Counted from the first letter of the stretch, positions 36,162 through 46,141 are shown. The stretch: DNA of 64,000 nt from Litchfieldia stipae (GCF_014837155.1 NZ_JACYHA010000002.1:186001-250000); one strand, 5' to 3'. The notes: a model not told the origin generated them from the sequence alone. Numbers and translations are program-made.

Positions 36162-37526
36162 TTAGAATTTTGATTGGTAGTTAACTAATTCCCAAGTATG
36201 GACAGCTGTTCTATAGTCATCCCACTCAGCTTTTTTCATACCAATGTATTCACCGTATACATGTTTTCCTAATGTTTTGAGTCCGATTTCAGAGTTCTCT
36301 AATTCAGCAATTGCAGCTTCAAGACTTCCAGGTAAATTCTCAATCCCTAAACCGAAACGCTCTTCTTCTGACATATGGAAGATGTCTTCATCAATTGAAG
36401 CAGGAGGTGTTAATCCTTTTTCAATCCCCTCAAGACCAGCTGAAGCAATTGCAGCAAATGCTAAATATGGATTTGCTGATGGATCTGGACAACGAAGCTC
36501 AACACGAGTTGCCATTCCACGTTTTGCTGGGATTCTGATTAACGCAGAACGATTAGAAGGAGACCAAGCAATATAACAAGGTGCTTCATAACCCGGAACC
36601 AGACGCTTGTAAGAGTTAACTAATGGATTAGTAATTGCAACAATGCTCTTCATATTCTCAAGAACACCAGCGATAAATTTGTATGCTTCCTCTGAGAGCT
36701 GATGTTTGCCATCTGCATCATAGAATAAATTTTCGCCATCTTTAAAGAATGACATGTTTACATGCATTCCAGAACCATTAATTCCAAATACTGGCTTCGG
36801 CATGAATGTTGCATGTAATCCAAATTGATTTGCAACAGTTTTCACAACCCATTTATAGGTAGTAGCTAAATCAGCTGCTCCAAGTGCATCTGCATATTTG
36901 AAATTGATTTCATGTTGTCCTTCTGCTACTTCATGATGCGAAGCTTCAATTGTGAACCCCATTGCTTTTAATGCCTTATAAATTTCTAAACGAACACGCT
37001 CACCATAATCCTTTGGTGATGGCTCAAAGTATCCACCATTATCACCTAATTCAAATGTTGGGTTTCCATTTTCATCTGCTTTAAATAAGAAAAATTCTAA
37101 TTCAGGTCCTACAGAAATTGAATAGCCGTGATTTGCAGCACGTTCAACCGTCTTTTTTAGAACATTACGAGTATCTCCTTCAAATAAAGTTCCATCAGGA
37201 TTTGAAACCGAGCATAAGAATCGAGCTTCTGAATATCCTTCTTCAACTGACCAAGGTAATACAGCGAATGTTGAAAGGTCTGGTACTAGATAAAGGTCTG
37301 ATTTATTAATTGGAGAAAATCCTTTGATAGAAGAGCCATCAAACATAATTTTCCCTTCAACAACATCTTCTAATTGTTCAGCTGTGACTGTAACATGCTT
37401 CAAAATCCCTTCAATATCGACAAATTGTAAATGTAATAGTTCAACTGATTTTGTTTTAATTGTTTCTGTAATAGATTCAAGTGTAATAGTATTAATTGTT
37501 GTTTGAGATACTGTTGCTTCCGACAT
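36162..37526 (-). CDS. glnA: type I glutamine synthetase paralogue lacking the feedback-inhibition Arg
   Basis: A 454-residue GSI-alpha enzyme (no adenylylation-loop insert). It has MFDGSSIKGF, GPELEFFLF (metal Glu), ASHHEVAEGQHEINF, GSGMHVNMS, the flap VPGYEAPCY and the phosphate-binding RSALIRIP. It should join ammonia to glutamate using ATP. It is not next to glnR, so it is probably a second copy. Where B. subtilis GlnA has Arg62, needed for feedback inhibition and control of GlnR/TnrA, this protein has Pro72 (FSPINKSDLYL). The N-terminus is about ten residues longer than GlnA. A GlnR/TnrA box overlaps its predicted transcript start. Confidence 0.92.
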   Translation of the reverse strand: MSEATVSQTTINTITLESITETIKTKSVELLHLQFVDIEGILKHVTVTAEQLEDVVEGKIMFDGSSIKGFSPINKSDLYLVPDLSTFAVLPWSVEEGYSEARFLCSVSNPDGTLFEGDTRNVLKKTVERAANHGYSISVGPELEFFLFKADENGNPTFELGDNGGYFEPSPKDYGERVRLEIYKALKAMGFTIEASHHEVAEGQHEINFKYADALGAADLATTYKWVVKTVANQFGLHATFMPKPVFGINGSGMHVNMSFFKDGENLFYDADGKHQLSEEAYKFIAGVLENMKSIVAITNPLVNSYKRLVPGYEAPCYIAWSPSNRSALIRIPAKRGMATRVELRCPDPSANPYLAFAAIASAGLEGIEKGLTPPASIDEDIFHMSEEERFGLGIENLPGSLEAAIAELENSEIGLKTLGKHVYGEYIGMKKAEWDDYRTAVHTWELVNYQSKF

Positions 37527-37547
37527 GTTTGATTACCTCACATTCAA

Positions 37548-37564
37548 TGTTATATTTCCTAACA
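37548..37564 (-). promoter_or_regulatory. GlnR/TnrA operator of the glutamine synthetase paralogue
   Basis: TGTTATATTTCCTAACA fits TGTNA-N7-TNACA exactly and is palindromic at its ends. It lies at about +1 to +17 of the predicted transcript, a repressing position. Confidence 0.85.
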
Positions 37565-37572
37565 ATGATTTA

Positions 37573-37601
37573 ATTATAATGAATTAATAGTAAATTTACA
37601 A
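37573..37601 (-). promoter_or_regulatory. sigma-A promoter of the glutamine synthetase paralogue
   Basis: TTGTAA (37596-37601) and TATAAT (37573-37578) are 17 bases apart on the minus strand. Confidence 0.75.
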
Positions 37602-37779
37602 TCTTTTTTTCTAAAAATATTGTATTTTTATGAAACTATTTGTTGTAAGCGCTACCCTTCGAGTGGGATAAATAACTAAATTGTATAGTAATTCAATTTC
37701 TGAGAATTAAGTGTTTTCGTTTTTTTATCTAATAAATATATGTTAGGGTTAATGTAATCCTATATAAGGAGGAGAAAAT

Positions 37780-39678
37780 GTGACACATGAACAAAAACTA
37801 CAATCTTTATTGAAAGATTATTACCTTTTTGATCAATTAACGTATGAAGAATTAAGTACTGTTGTTACTGATGCCCAGAGTGTGCATTTTAGAAAGGGAG
37901 AGTTTATCTTTCATGAAAATGAATCAATTGAAGATTTAGATTTATATTTCTTAATCGATGGCCTTGCTAAAAATATTCTACATCAGTCAAATGGGAAGCA
38001 AGTGTCATTAAGATATTATTATCCTGGAGATATAGTGGGTCTTATGGTGATGTTCACAAGTGGAGAATTGAACTTTTCTGTTCAAGCATTAGAAGACTGT
38101 ACTGTATTCAAATTAAGTAAAGCACATTTTTTCAATATTATGCTAGAGAACTCTACTTTCTCTAAAGTGATTTGGGAAAGTATCGGAGAAAGAATGCAGA
38201 CCTTATACAATGAAATAAAAAGTAATGCATCTAATGATGACGATAATAACATTCGCTTATTAAGTACAAGGGTTAAAACATTTATGACACCTCCCGTATT
38301 TATCTCCCCTACTGCAACGCTTATTCAAGCAGCTAACCTTATGAAAAAACATGACTTGAGTGGATTAATCGTTTGTCAAGACGATAAAACATTAGTGGGT
38401 ACTCTGTCTTATTCAGATTTACTTGATTATATAATAGCTGGAGAGAAAACAGATCTAGTTGAAAACTGGTATAACAAAAATTATTTTAAAGTTACGGCCA
38501 ATACCTTCACTTATGAAGCATTAGCGTATCTAAAATATGATCATATTCAAATTCTACCTGTATTAAATCAAAACAGAGTCATTGGGATGTTAACGCCTCG
38601 GTCATTCTTACATTTAAATGCGTCTAGTTTTCTTGAACTCTCTTATCAAGTCTTAAATGTTGAGCAAATCTCACAATTAAGAGAATTTGGGACTACAAAA
38701 AATTCAATGTTCCAATCATTTATATATGAAATACTAGAACATGAAAATTTCGCCTATGATGCAACGGAGGTAATATCAAAGCATAATGATATGATCCATC
38801 GTCAGTTGATTAAATTGACAGAACATGAAATGAAAATTGAAGGTCATGGCAAGCCACCAGTCAATTATTGCTTTATTATCATGGGAAGTCAGGCACGAGA
38901 AGAACAAGGGCTTCACACCGATCAAGATAATGGTTTAATTATTGATAATTACAAAAACAATGTCCATGTTGATCGGTATTTCCAGATCTTCACAACCAAA
39001 TTGAATACTCATTTAAATGAAGTTGGATTTCCAGAGTGTACTGGTTTGATTATGGCTAAGGAACTTAAATAGAGAAAAACAATAGATCAATGGAAAGAAG
39101 ATATTCAATCATGGAAGAAAGAATTAGATGCAGAAGAAATTCAGCGATTCACGATGTTTTACGATTTTAGACCCATTTATGGTGATTTTTCTCTAGCAGA
39201 AGAAGTACGAACATTTCTTATTGAAACTGTACAAGGGTCAAATTTGTTGCAGTTTCTACTGGTAAAGGATTCTTTGAGATGGAAAATTCCAGTCGGTCCA
39301 CTTGGGATGATAAATCGAACGAAGAAAACAAAAATCCTTGACATTAAAAAAATAGGTTTAATTCAAATAATAAACACTGTTCGGATTTATGCAATTAAGT
39401 ATGGAATTAAAGAGGTTAATACAATACAACGACTTCATCGATTAAAAGAGATAAAGGCAATGCACCCAAGAGATGTTGAAAATGCAAAAACAGCCCTACA
39501 TTATTTGCATTATTATCGTTTAAAACATAACCTCCATCAACTCTCTGAAGGTCAACCTATTTCAAATGAAATTAGAATTTTAGATTTGTCTAAAGAGGAT
39601 AAATGGAAATTAAAAGAAGCCATTCACATTGCAGCTCGGATGCAGCAGGCAACAAAGATTACTCTTAATCGAATTTAA
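37780..39678 (+). pseudogene. cNMP-binding/CBS/DUF294 nucleotidyltransferase gene interrupted by one in-frame TAG
   Basis: One open frame of 632 codons is cut by a single TAG at 39070-39072; both sides stay in the same frame. Order: cyclic-nucleotide-binding domain (about 1-130), two CBS domains (about 165-280), DUF294 nucleotidyltransferase with MGSQAREEQGLHTDQDNGLI (about 370-390), stop after MAKELK, then RKTIDQWKEDIQSW and the DUF294 C-terminal domain (MFYDFRPIYGD...). Relatives carry Trp at the stop (PKWR type), so TGG to TAG explains it. The start is GTG with AGGAGG upstream. It may be a fresh pseudogene, a two-piece protein or a sequencing error. Confidence 0.88.
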
Positions 39679-39718
39679 ACGAGTGAACCAATAAGACTAG
39701 GTTCACTCGTATTTATTT

Positions 39719-40342
39719 TTATAGTAAAGTTTTAATATGATTAATGCTTAGATTATCTTTTATCCCTTTTTTATTTTTTATATAATTTATCAATTCTTCA
39801 TCAGTCATCGTATACGTATTCTTTATCCCTCTCAAAATAGTTGATAAATATTCATCTGAAGGACCCTGATATGGTACATCTCCTTGATCCCAAAAAGAAG
39901 TAAATGTAAATATTGGGTATAGGTCTTGTTCACCTAGATGGATGATATGACCATACCAAGAATTCCTAAAAGTAGATGCCTTTTTATCAATTACCTCAGT
40001 TAAATTTATATCTAAAGTGTTATCATCATTTTCTTGTCTGACGACATCCTTAAATTGGTCTGCAGTGATTAAATACATTCTACCAAATGTAAAATCATCT
40101 ATTTTTGTTTCATGACCTATAAACGCAACACCACCATGATTCCATCTTGCTGCATTTTTTGCAAAATATAAGGAGTGTGGTATGATGATATCCTTTTCGA
40201 TTAATGGATGTGTTTTATCCTTACATCCCCTCTCCTTCTTCGAAGAACCCTTAGGCATTCCTCCTTCGATATAGCATAAAAAGCGATTTCGATCTAAATT
40301 TGAACCATAACTGGCATACCAAACTAAATTGGATTGTTGCAT
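39719..40342 (-). CDS. gamma-glutamylcyclotransferase-like protein
   Basis: A 207-residue protein opening with WYASYGSNLDRNRF, the BtrG/GGCT-fold motif that binds the glutamyl substrate. Later residues are divergent and I cannot locate the usual catalytic Glu with certainty, so activity is uncertain. The ATG at 40342 has GGGAGG nine bases upstream; the ATG at 40351 sits on the ribosome site. It converges with the interrupted DUF294 gene. Confidence 0.72.
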   Translation of the reverse strand: MQQSNLVWYASYGSNLDRNRFLCYIEGGMPKGSSKKERGCKDKTHPLIEKDIIIPHSLYFAKNAARWNHGGVAFIGHETKIDDFTFGRMYLITADQFKDVVRQENDDNTLDINLTEVIDKKASTFRNSWYGHIIHLGEQDLYPIFTFTSFWDQGDVPYQGPSDEYLSTILRGIKNTYTMTDEELINYIKNKKGIKDNLSINHIKTLL

Positions 40343-40478
40343 TTTTGTCATCCTCCCTTTTTCAAAGAATATAATTCATTTGTATGTAATGCTTTAAATC
40401 TCCTAGATTGGAATATATTGATTGTTTCTAGAATTGTATACTTCAATTATAATAGCCTGTTAGATAGGGGGTGAATTT

Positions 40479-41420
40479 ATGGCAGAAATAAAGCAATATG
40501 TATTTTTCGACTTTGAAATGCTCTGTTCTACCAATGGTATGACATTTTCAGATATGGAGAGTATTCGATTAGGTGCTGTTAAATATGATATCGATACAGA
40601 AAAAGTGGACTATTTCGATCACTATATTCGTCCAATTCATTTTAAAAAATTGTCTTATTTTTGTAAGCAATTAACAGGAATAAAAGATGAAGATTTAATT
40701 GGTGCTCCAAGCTTTCATGAAGTGTTTGACCTATTTATTGAATGGGTTGGTGGGATTAAGAAAACACGTTTCTTCTCTTGGTCTAAAAGTGATTTATCAC
40801 GCTTGAAAATAGATGCTGTACTCCACGATATCTCTCCAAGTACAATAAAAAAAATCGAGAAAAGATATGTGGATTTCCAAGAGATATTCACAAAAAGAGT
40901 GACAAAAAATCAATTTTCTGTAGAAAATGCATTAGCACTATATGGATTACATTTCATTGGTGAAAAGCACAACCCAATGTATGATGCTTTTAATACGTTA
41001 AGAATCTATCTGGCTTTTCTAAATGAACCTGTGAAAACAGACTTAGTGATGTTACGTCAATTTATTTTTGTTGATCCAGATGAAGTACCAGAACTAAAGG
41101 ACATTAACCAGAGATTAAGCAATTATTTATCAAGTGAAATCCAGCAGTTTGTTCAAAATTTAACTGATATATATTCATTAAAAGACTTTCATAAAGTACT
41201 GAAATCAATTCGAAAGCTAGTTGAAAAATATGAAAATATTATTTGTAATCGATCCGGTTTGTTCTCTAAGCGTAATATTTTGATTGTAAGGAAATTCGTT
41301 GATTTTTATCATGAAATGTTATTCGCTTATCAAGAGCACTCAAATCATTCTTCTAGAATTATTATACTAAATGAATACATTGTCCAACCAATAGAATTTT
41401 TAACATTGAAGCGAGGATGA
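40479..41420 (+). CDS. DEDDh 3'-5' exonuclease-domain protein
   Basis: A 313-residue protein. Residues 1-185 are a DnaQ/KapD-type exonuclease: VFFDFEMLC (metal Asp/Glu), an Asp in SWSKSDLSRLK, and the HNPMYDAFNTLRI block with His and Asp five residues apart. Residues 190-313 form a helical extension I do not recognise. It likely degrades RNA or DNA 3' ends. DUF294/CBS proteins are often encoded near DnaQ-like exonucleases in other bacteria, and the broken DUF294 gene lies just upstream on the same strand. Confidence 0.85.
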   Translation: MAEIKQYVFFDFEMLCSTNGMTFSDMESIRLGAVKYDIDTEKVDYFDHYIRPIHFKKLSYFCKQLTGIKDEDLIGAPSFHEVFDLFIEWVGGIKKTRFFSWSKSDLSRLKIDAVLHDISPSTIKKIEKRYVDFQEIFTKRVTKNQFSVENALALYGLHFIGEKHNPMYDAFNTLRIYLAFLNEPVKTDLVMLRQFIFVDPDEVPELKDINQRLSNYLSSEIQQFVQNLTDIYSLKDFHKVLKSIRKLVEKYENIICNRSGLFSKRNILIVRKFVDFYHEMLFAYQEHSNHSSRIIILNEYIVQPIEFLTLKRG

Positions 41421-41445
41421 CTACATCTTCCTTCGTACATAATTT

Positions 41446-42357
41446 TCACAGTAGTTTGTCTGCTATAAGTTGAAGGGAAAGTAATCGTTCCTCATATGAC
41501 CTTGCAGGTGTATTGATCATGATTTCTTCTGTTTGATACTTTTCTTTTAATTCCTCTAGCTCTTCTTGTACAACATGGGGATCTCCTACTATTGTTTTTT
41601 GTTGAGTCATATTCTCTTTCATATCCTCTGACAATGTGCTGATCATCTCTTTCGCTTTATCGGTTGTTTTGGCACAAATTACATTGACAGTAATATTTGT
41701 TTGTGAAATCTTCATATTACCATATCTAACTTTCCATTCTTCTCTATATCGCGATAGAATTTCTACTCCACTTTGGTCACTCATGAATTGCCCAAATGCA
41801 TAAGCCATTCCCATTTCAGCTGCAAGAATTGCACTTTTTTGACTAGTTCCCAGAATCCATACTTCTGGCTTCTGTTGTGGAATAGGTATTGGCAACACCG
41901 AAGAATATTGGTGTTCTTGTGGGAATGTTTGATGAATGAAATGCTTCAGTTCTTTCACTTTTTCAGGAAATTTATAGACTTCTAGTAAAAATTGTTCAGA
42001 TAAAGCCATCGTAGCTTCAGCTGACCCACCAGGCGCTCTACCTAATCCTAAATCTACACGGTTAGGAAAAAGTGCTGCCAACGTGTTGAAGGTTTCAGCG
42101 ATTTTGTAAGGTTTATAATGAGGAAGAAGTGTTGCTCCGGACCCAATTCGAATTCTTTTTGTCTTAGCTCCAATAGCAGCTAATAAAACCTCAGGTGAGG
42201 AGCTGGCTAAATTGATAAAATTATGGTGCTCTGTTAACCAATAACGATGATAACCTAGTGCATCTCCCATTTGCGCAAGCTTAATTGCTTCTTTTAAAGC
42301 CTGCTCTGCAGTTTCATTTTCTAGAACTGGGGCTTGATCTAAAATACTTAGCTTCAA
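41446..42357 (-). CDS. luciferase-like flavin-dependent monooxygenase (LLM class)
   Basis: A 303-residue F420/flavin-type TIM-barrel oxidoreductase of the MsnO8 subgroup: RYWLTEHHNF, RIRIGSGATLLPHYKPYKIAE and RVDLGLGRAPGGS are its standard motifs. Substrate unknown; B. subtilis YceB/YtmO are relatives. The start is TTG with GGAGGG eight bases upstream. It lies after the nitroreductase gene, another flavoprotein, with a hairpin between them. Confidence 0.9.
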   Translation of the reverse strand: MKLSILDQAPVLENETAEQALKEAIKLAQMGDALGYHRYWLTEHHNFINLASSSPEVLLAAIGAKTKRIRIGSGATLLPHYKPYKIAETFNTLAALFPNRVDLGLGRAPGGSAEATMALSEQFLLEVYKFPEKVKELKHFIHQTFPQEHQYSSVLPIPIPQQKPEVWILGTSQKSAILAAEMGMAYAFGQFMSDQSGVEILSRYREEWKVRYGNMKISQTNITVNVICAKTTDKAKEMISTLSEDMKENMTQQKTIVGDPHVVQEELEELKEKYQTEEIMINTPARSYEERLLSLQLIADKLL

Positions 42358-42378
42358 CTTTAAACCCTCCTTTTAAAC

Positions 42379-42411
42379 AAGGAGCTTACACCTTCGGGAC
42401 GTAAGCTCCTT
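42379..42411 (-). terminator. hairpin between the nitroreductase and LLM genes
   Basis: AAGGAGCTTAC (42379-42389) pairs with GTAAGCTCCTT (42401-42411). The T-run after it is short, so partial readthrough into the LLM gene is likely. Confidence 0.6.
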
Positions 42412-42430
42412 ACATCATTTCAACCTTAAA

Positions 42431-43105
42431 TTAAACCCATTCTACAATATCACTTAGTTCTTTCCTTGTTTTTGGACGTGGTTCTTCTTCTCTGTATCCA
42501 AAAGCAACCATCACTGCAACACCTAGATGCCCATCCTCTAATAAATTTCGTTCTTCTAGAATTGAAGTAACTGCCTCATAATCAAACCCTTCCATCGGAC
42601 AAGAGTCTATGCCAATTTGAGCAGCTGCAGTCATCATGTTACCAAGTGCAATATAACATTGCTTACAAGACCAATCAAAAATCGTTCGTTCAGTTTCTAA
42701 GATTTTTGTATCAGTTTCCTGAAAAACTTTGTAGCGTTCTTTGATTTGATCAAGTAATTCAGCAGGAAATTTCTTAACATTAAGCATATGATTCTTTATA
42801 TAGTCAGAGTCATATTTCACATCTTTAATAGTTCTTGCCAGAATAATGACAAAGTGGCTTGCTGTAGGTAGTTGACCTTGCGCTCCCCAAGAAACAGTAC
42901 GCAGCTTTTCCTTTAATGCTTGATCTTCAATCACTAAGAATTTCCAAGGCTCAAGTCCGATTGAACTTGGAGATAGCCTACCAATTTCTAAAATAAATGA
43001 AAAATCATCTTGAGATATTTTTTTATCTGGGTTGAATTTTTTAGTGGCATGTCTGAATTTAAATGCTTCTATGATTTGTTCCTTCGTTTTTGTTTTGGAT
43101 TCCAC
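42431..43105 (-). CDS. yfkO: NAD(P)H nitroreductase (YfkO-like)
   Basis: A 224-residue FMN-dependent nitroreductase. FKFRHATKKFNPDKKIS holds the FMN-contacting Arg/His/Lys block, and SPSSIGLEPWKFLV and IDSCPMEGFD are typical of the NfsB/YfkO/YdgI group. It can reduce nitro compounds or quinones. The start is GTG with GGAGAG upstream. Confidence 0.9.
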   Translation of the reverse strand: MESKTKTKEQIIEAFKFRHATKKFNPDKKISQDDFSFILEIGRLSPSSIGLEPWKFLVIEDQALKEKLRTVSWGAQGQLPTASHFVIILARTIKDVKYDSDYIKNHMLNVKKFPAELLDQIKERYKVFQETDTKILETERTIFDWSCKQCYIALGNMMTAAAQIGIDSCPMEGFDYEAVTSILEERNLLEDGHLGVAVMVAFGYREEEPRPKTRKELSDIVEWV

Positions 43106-43214
43106 GTTCTCATCTCTCCAATCACTTCAAATACTTAGATATTAACAAGTAAGTAACATCTAATTTATAGTAGTAACATTAATTGTCTATTTCATTCAAG
43201 AAATAAGCTTCAAC

Positions 43215-44462
43215 CTATTCCCGAATTTGTCCATTTCCATAAATGAAAAACTTTGAAGACGTCAAAGCATTTAAACCCATCGGCCCTCTTGCATGTAATT
43301 TCTGTGTACTTATACCGATTTCTGCGCCATATCCAAATTCAAAGCCATCAGTGAAGCGTGTTGAGGCATTGTGATAAACAGCAGCTGCATCAACATGAGT
43401 TAAAAAACTTGTTGCGTGCCTCGTATTTTCAGTAATAATAGATTCTGAATGTTTCGTTCCATACGTATTAATATGGAAAACGGCATCTTCCACTGTTTTT
43501 ACGACTTTTACACTTATCACTAAATCTAAGTATTCTGTATACCAATCTTCTTCTGTTGCTAGTTTAGCCTTCGGGTAAATGGCTGTCACATTTTCATCAC
43601 CGATGATGGTTACACCATGTTCTTCAAGCTGGTGAAGAATGGTTTTTCCATGTGCATTAAACCAATCTTCATGGATTAGTAATGTTTCTATCGAATTACA
43701 TACAGAAGGTCGCTGTGTTTTTCCATTCAATACAATTTGAGAAGTCATTTCAAGGTCGGCTGTATCATCAATAAAAATATGGCAATTTCCAGCACCTGTT
43801 TCAATTACAGGTACAGTTGCTTCTTTTACAACTGTTTCAATTAAGTTTTTACCGCCTCTAGGTATTAATACATCTAAATACTGATTTAAATGAAAGAATT
43901 CTTTTGCTGTTTGTCTGCTTGTATTTTCAATCAGTTGGATAGCTTCAACAGGGATATTTGTTTGTTCTAAAGCTTTATGCATTGTTGCTACTAACACTTT
44001 ATTTGAATGAATAGCAGAAGAGCTACCTCTTAGAATCACTGCATTTCCGGTTTTTAATGATAATGTGGCTGCGTCGACAGTTACATTAGGTCTTGCTTCA
44101 TAAATCATACCAATAACACCTATTGGGACACGCTTTTTGAAAATTTCCATTCCATTATCCTTAGTGATTGTTTCAAGTGTATCTCCTATAGGGTCTTTTA
44201 GATCAATTAATTGATCTATGGCTAATGCCATATCATTAATTCGTTTTTCATTTAACATAATCCGATCTAGAATGCTTTCTGATAGTCCTTTTTGTTTAGC
44301 TTCATCTAAATCTAATTGATTGCTGATAATAATTTGATCTTTGTCTTTCAACAATTGTTCAGCAATTTTCTTCAGTGCAATATTTTTCTGTTCAGTAGTT
44401 AATCCGACCAATGAATAACTTGTTTGTTTGGCTTTTAACCCTTTTACTCTTACTTCACTCAT
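43215..44462 (-). CDS. proA: gamma-glutamyl phosphate reductase ProA
   Basis: A 415-residue aldehyde-dehydrogenase-fold enzyme for the second step of proline synthesis, NADPH reduction of glutamyl-5-phosphate. It shows [32 protein letters not shown], the catalytic Cys in [13 protein letters not shown] and [16 protein letters not shown] near the end. Its ATG lies 8 bases before the proB stop on the other side, an overlap that couples translation. Confidence 0.97.
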   Translation of the reverse strand: MSEVRVKGLKAKQTSYSLVGLTTEQKNIALKKIAEQLLKDKDQIIISNQLDLDEAKQKGLSESILDRIMLNEKRINDMALAIDQLIDLKDPIGDTLETITKDNGMEIFKKRVPIGVIGMIYEARPNVTVDAATLSLKTGNAVILRGSSSAIHSNKVLVATMHKALEQTNIPVEAIQLIENTSRQTAKEFFHLNQYLDVLIPRGGKNLIETVVKEATVPVIETGAGNCHIFIDDTADLEMTSQIVLNGKTQRPSVCNSIETLLIHEDWFNAHGKTILHQLEEHGVTIIGDENVTAIYPKAKLATEEDWYTEYLDLVISVKVVKTVEDAVFHINTYGTKHSESIITENTRHATSFLTHVDAAAVYHNASTRFTDGFEFGYGAEIGISTQKLHARGPMGLNALTSSKFFIYGNGQIRE

Positions 44463-45570
44463 TTGGAGCCCCCCATTGTGTAGACGTCACCCATTTATCA
44501 CGGTGTATTACCTCTTTTGAATGATCAGATTTTAAGATCGAATCACGTTCTTTAATCATTACTTTAAGTTCTTTTGCTGAGTAATACACTTCACCCTTAC
44601 CTAGAATTTGATCATCAAATAATACTTCTACTACTTCTCCTTTATGAAAATCTCCTTCTATCTTGAGAACTCCTGCAGGTAGCAAACTTTTACCTGCATG
44701 CAGTAAAGCATCGTTAGCGCCTTTATCTATAAAAACTCGTCCAGAGACATCTGAATGAAATGCAATCCATTGCTTATTCGTATTGATGGAACCACCTTTT
44801 TCCGATTCAATATATGTGCCGTCACCGTTACCAGAAATGATTTCTAACAGCTTGTATTCTCCTTTTCCTTGACCAATGAAAATTTTCACCCCAAGTGAAA
44901 GAGCGGTTTTTGCAGCAACCATTTTTGAATACATTCCACCAGTTCCAACCTTCGAACCAGATCCATCTGCAACCTGAAGTTGATCAGCATTGATAGATGT
45001 TAAATGGTCAATTTTCTTTGCATCAGGATGTACTTTAGGGTTCGCATTATAAAGACCATTAATATCAGTTAATATAATTAAATGATCTGCATGAATAAGT
45101 CCACTTACAAGTGCTGAGAGCATATCATTATCACCAAACGTTAATTCCTCTACTGAAACCGTGTCATTTTCGTTGATGATTGGCAAAATTCGCCGTTCCA
45201 AAAGTTCAGTAAGTGTTGAGAACGCATTTTTGTATCTTTCTCTTTTTGTGAAGTCTCCTCTTGTTAGTAAAACTTGAGCAGGTGTAATCTTAAATTGACT
45301 AAATCCATCTATATACGACTGAATTAGTAAGCTTTGACCGACTGCAGCAGCAGCTTGCTTTCCTTTTAAGGTGATTGGTCTTGATGGATAACCAAGTTTT
45401 TTGAATCCAGCTGCAACAGCTCCTGAAGAGACAAGGATGACTTCATGACCGTTATCACAAAGGTTAGCAACTGCTTGAATGTGATCTTGAATCTTAGAAT
45501 GATCAATTTCGCCTTGAGTGTTCGTTAAAGAACTACTTCCAATTTTGACTACAATCCGCTTTTTTTCCAT
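44455..45570 (-). CDS. proB: glutamate 5-kinase ProB with C-terminal PUA domain
   Basis: A 371-residue amino-acid-kinase enzyme that commits glutamate to proline. [12 protein letters not shown] starts the kinase domain, [24 protein letters not shown] split by the glutamate/ATP site follows, and residues about 275-360 are a PUA domain. A proline T-box leader lies upstream, but a 162-bp repeat element has inserted between the leader terminator and the gene, so the 5'-UTR is about 160 bases longer than normal. Confidence 0.97.
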   Translation of the reverse strand: MEKKRIVVKIGSSSLTNTQGEIDHSKIQDHIQAVANLCDNGHEVILVSSGAVAAGFKKLGYPSRPITLKGKQAAAAVGQSLLIQSYIDGFSQFKITPAQVLLTRGDFTKRERYKNAFSTLTELLERRILPIINENDTVSVEELTFGDNDMLSALVSGLIHADHLIILTDINGLYNANPKVHPDAKKIDHLTSINADQLQVADGSGSKVGTGGMYSKMVAAKTALSLGVKIFIGQGKGEYKLLEIISGNGDGTYIESEKGGSINTNKQWIAFHSDVSGRVFIDKGANDALLHAGKSLLPAGVLKIEGDFHKGEVVEVLFDDQILGKGEVYYSAKELKVMIKERDSILKSDHSKEVIHRDKWVTSTQWGAPNE

Positions 45571-45599
45571 CCCAATACTCCTATCTCTACAAAATAAAA

Positions 45600-45761
45600 G
45601 GCTGTTTCGTATACATTGTTGCTTTTAATACCCGCAGCCTGAATACACTCCGCGTCCTGTGGGGACCCACGCATCCCACGGGAGTCTTGAGTTTATTCAG
45701 TCTGCTAGAAATTTATTCTCAATTAATTTATCTCAAAAACAACAAACTTTGAGAAAAAGCC
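45600..45761 (-). mobile_element. MITE-like palindromic element, copy C (short form) inside the proBA leader
   Basis: A 162-bp element in reverse orientation with perfect 8-bp direct repeats AAATAAAA (45592-45599 and 45762-45769). The right-hand repeat lies just past the T-run of the T-box terminator. The element separates the riboswitch from proB and would be transcribed whenever the T-box reads through. Confidence 0.9.
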
Positions 45762-45764
45762 AAA

Positions 45765-46020
45765 TAAAAAAGCCAATCATCCTCATAATTAAGGACGAAA
45801 GGCTTTTGCTTTCCGTGGTACCACCTTAGTTGGACATGGCATTTTATTGCGAATATGTCCCACTTTTCCCCTTGTAACGTTGGGTAACGCCTATCTTTTT
45901 TATAGGACTCAAAGGGCAGGTTCGGCGTTTTTATTGTGATGAAGCTTCTCAGCTAATGGCTTCACTCTCTTACACATAAATGGACGCTTACTATTCCTTC
46001 TCATTGATTTAAGATTATTG
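45765..46020 (-). promoter_or_regulatory. proline-specific T-box riboswitch of proBA
   Basis: Minus-strand leader with the conserved T-box GGTGGTACCACGG (45813-45825), a terminator just beyond it (AGCC...GGCT, then TTTTTT, down to 45766) and Stem I with the GAAxxx..CCTTTGAG pattern. The specifier triplet is CCT (45918-45920), a Pro codon, in GAACCTGCCC. Uncharged proline tRNA should stabilise the antiterminator and turn on proBA. Confidence 0.9.
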
Positions 46021-46026
46021 TTAAAT

Positions 46027-46055
46027 AGTATGACGAGAAAATCCCATATTGTCAA
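46027..46055 (-). promoter_or_regulatory. sigma-A promoter of the proBA T-box leader
   Basis: TTGACA (46050-46055) and CATACT (46027-46032) are 17 bases apart on the minus strand, placing the start near 46020. Confidence 0.7.
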
Positions 46056-46141
46056 GATATTCAGATTATAACTCTTCTTTATAATGCAAATACTTTTGGA
46101 CAAACTATTGTATAGTAAAAAGATAATCACTGGAGGTTAAT

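Noticed and set aside
37644-37657. cre-like TGTAAGCGCTACCC upstream of the glutamine synthetase paralogue
   Set aside because: Two defined positions of the consensus fail (the W and the final A), unlike the perfect site before cstA.
39070-39072. TAG as a pyrrolysine or other recoding signal
   Set aside because: No pyl genes are visible, and a TGG-to-TAG mutation at a conserved Trp is simpler.
45909-46130. 73-codon minus-strand ORF upstream of proB
   Set aside because: It lies inside the T-box leader and overlaps its specifier stem, with no ribosome site.
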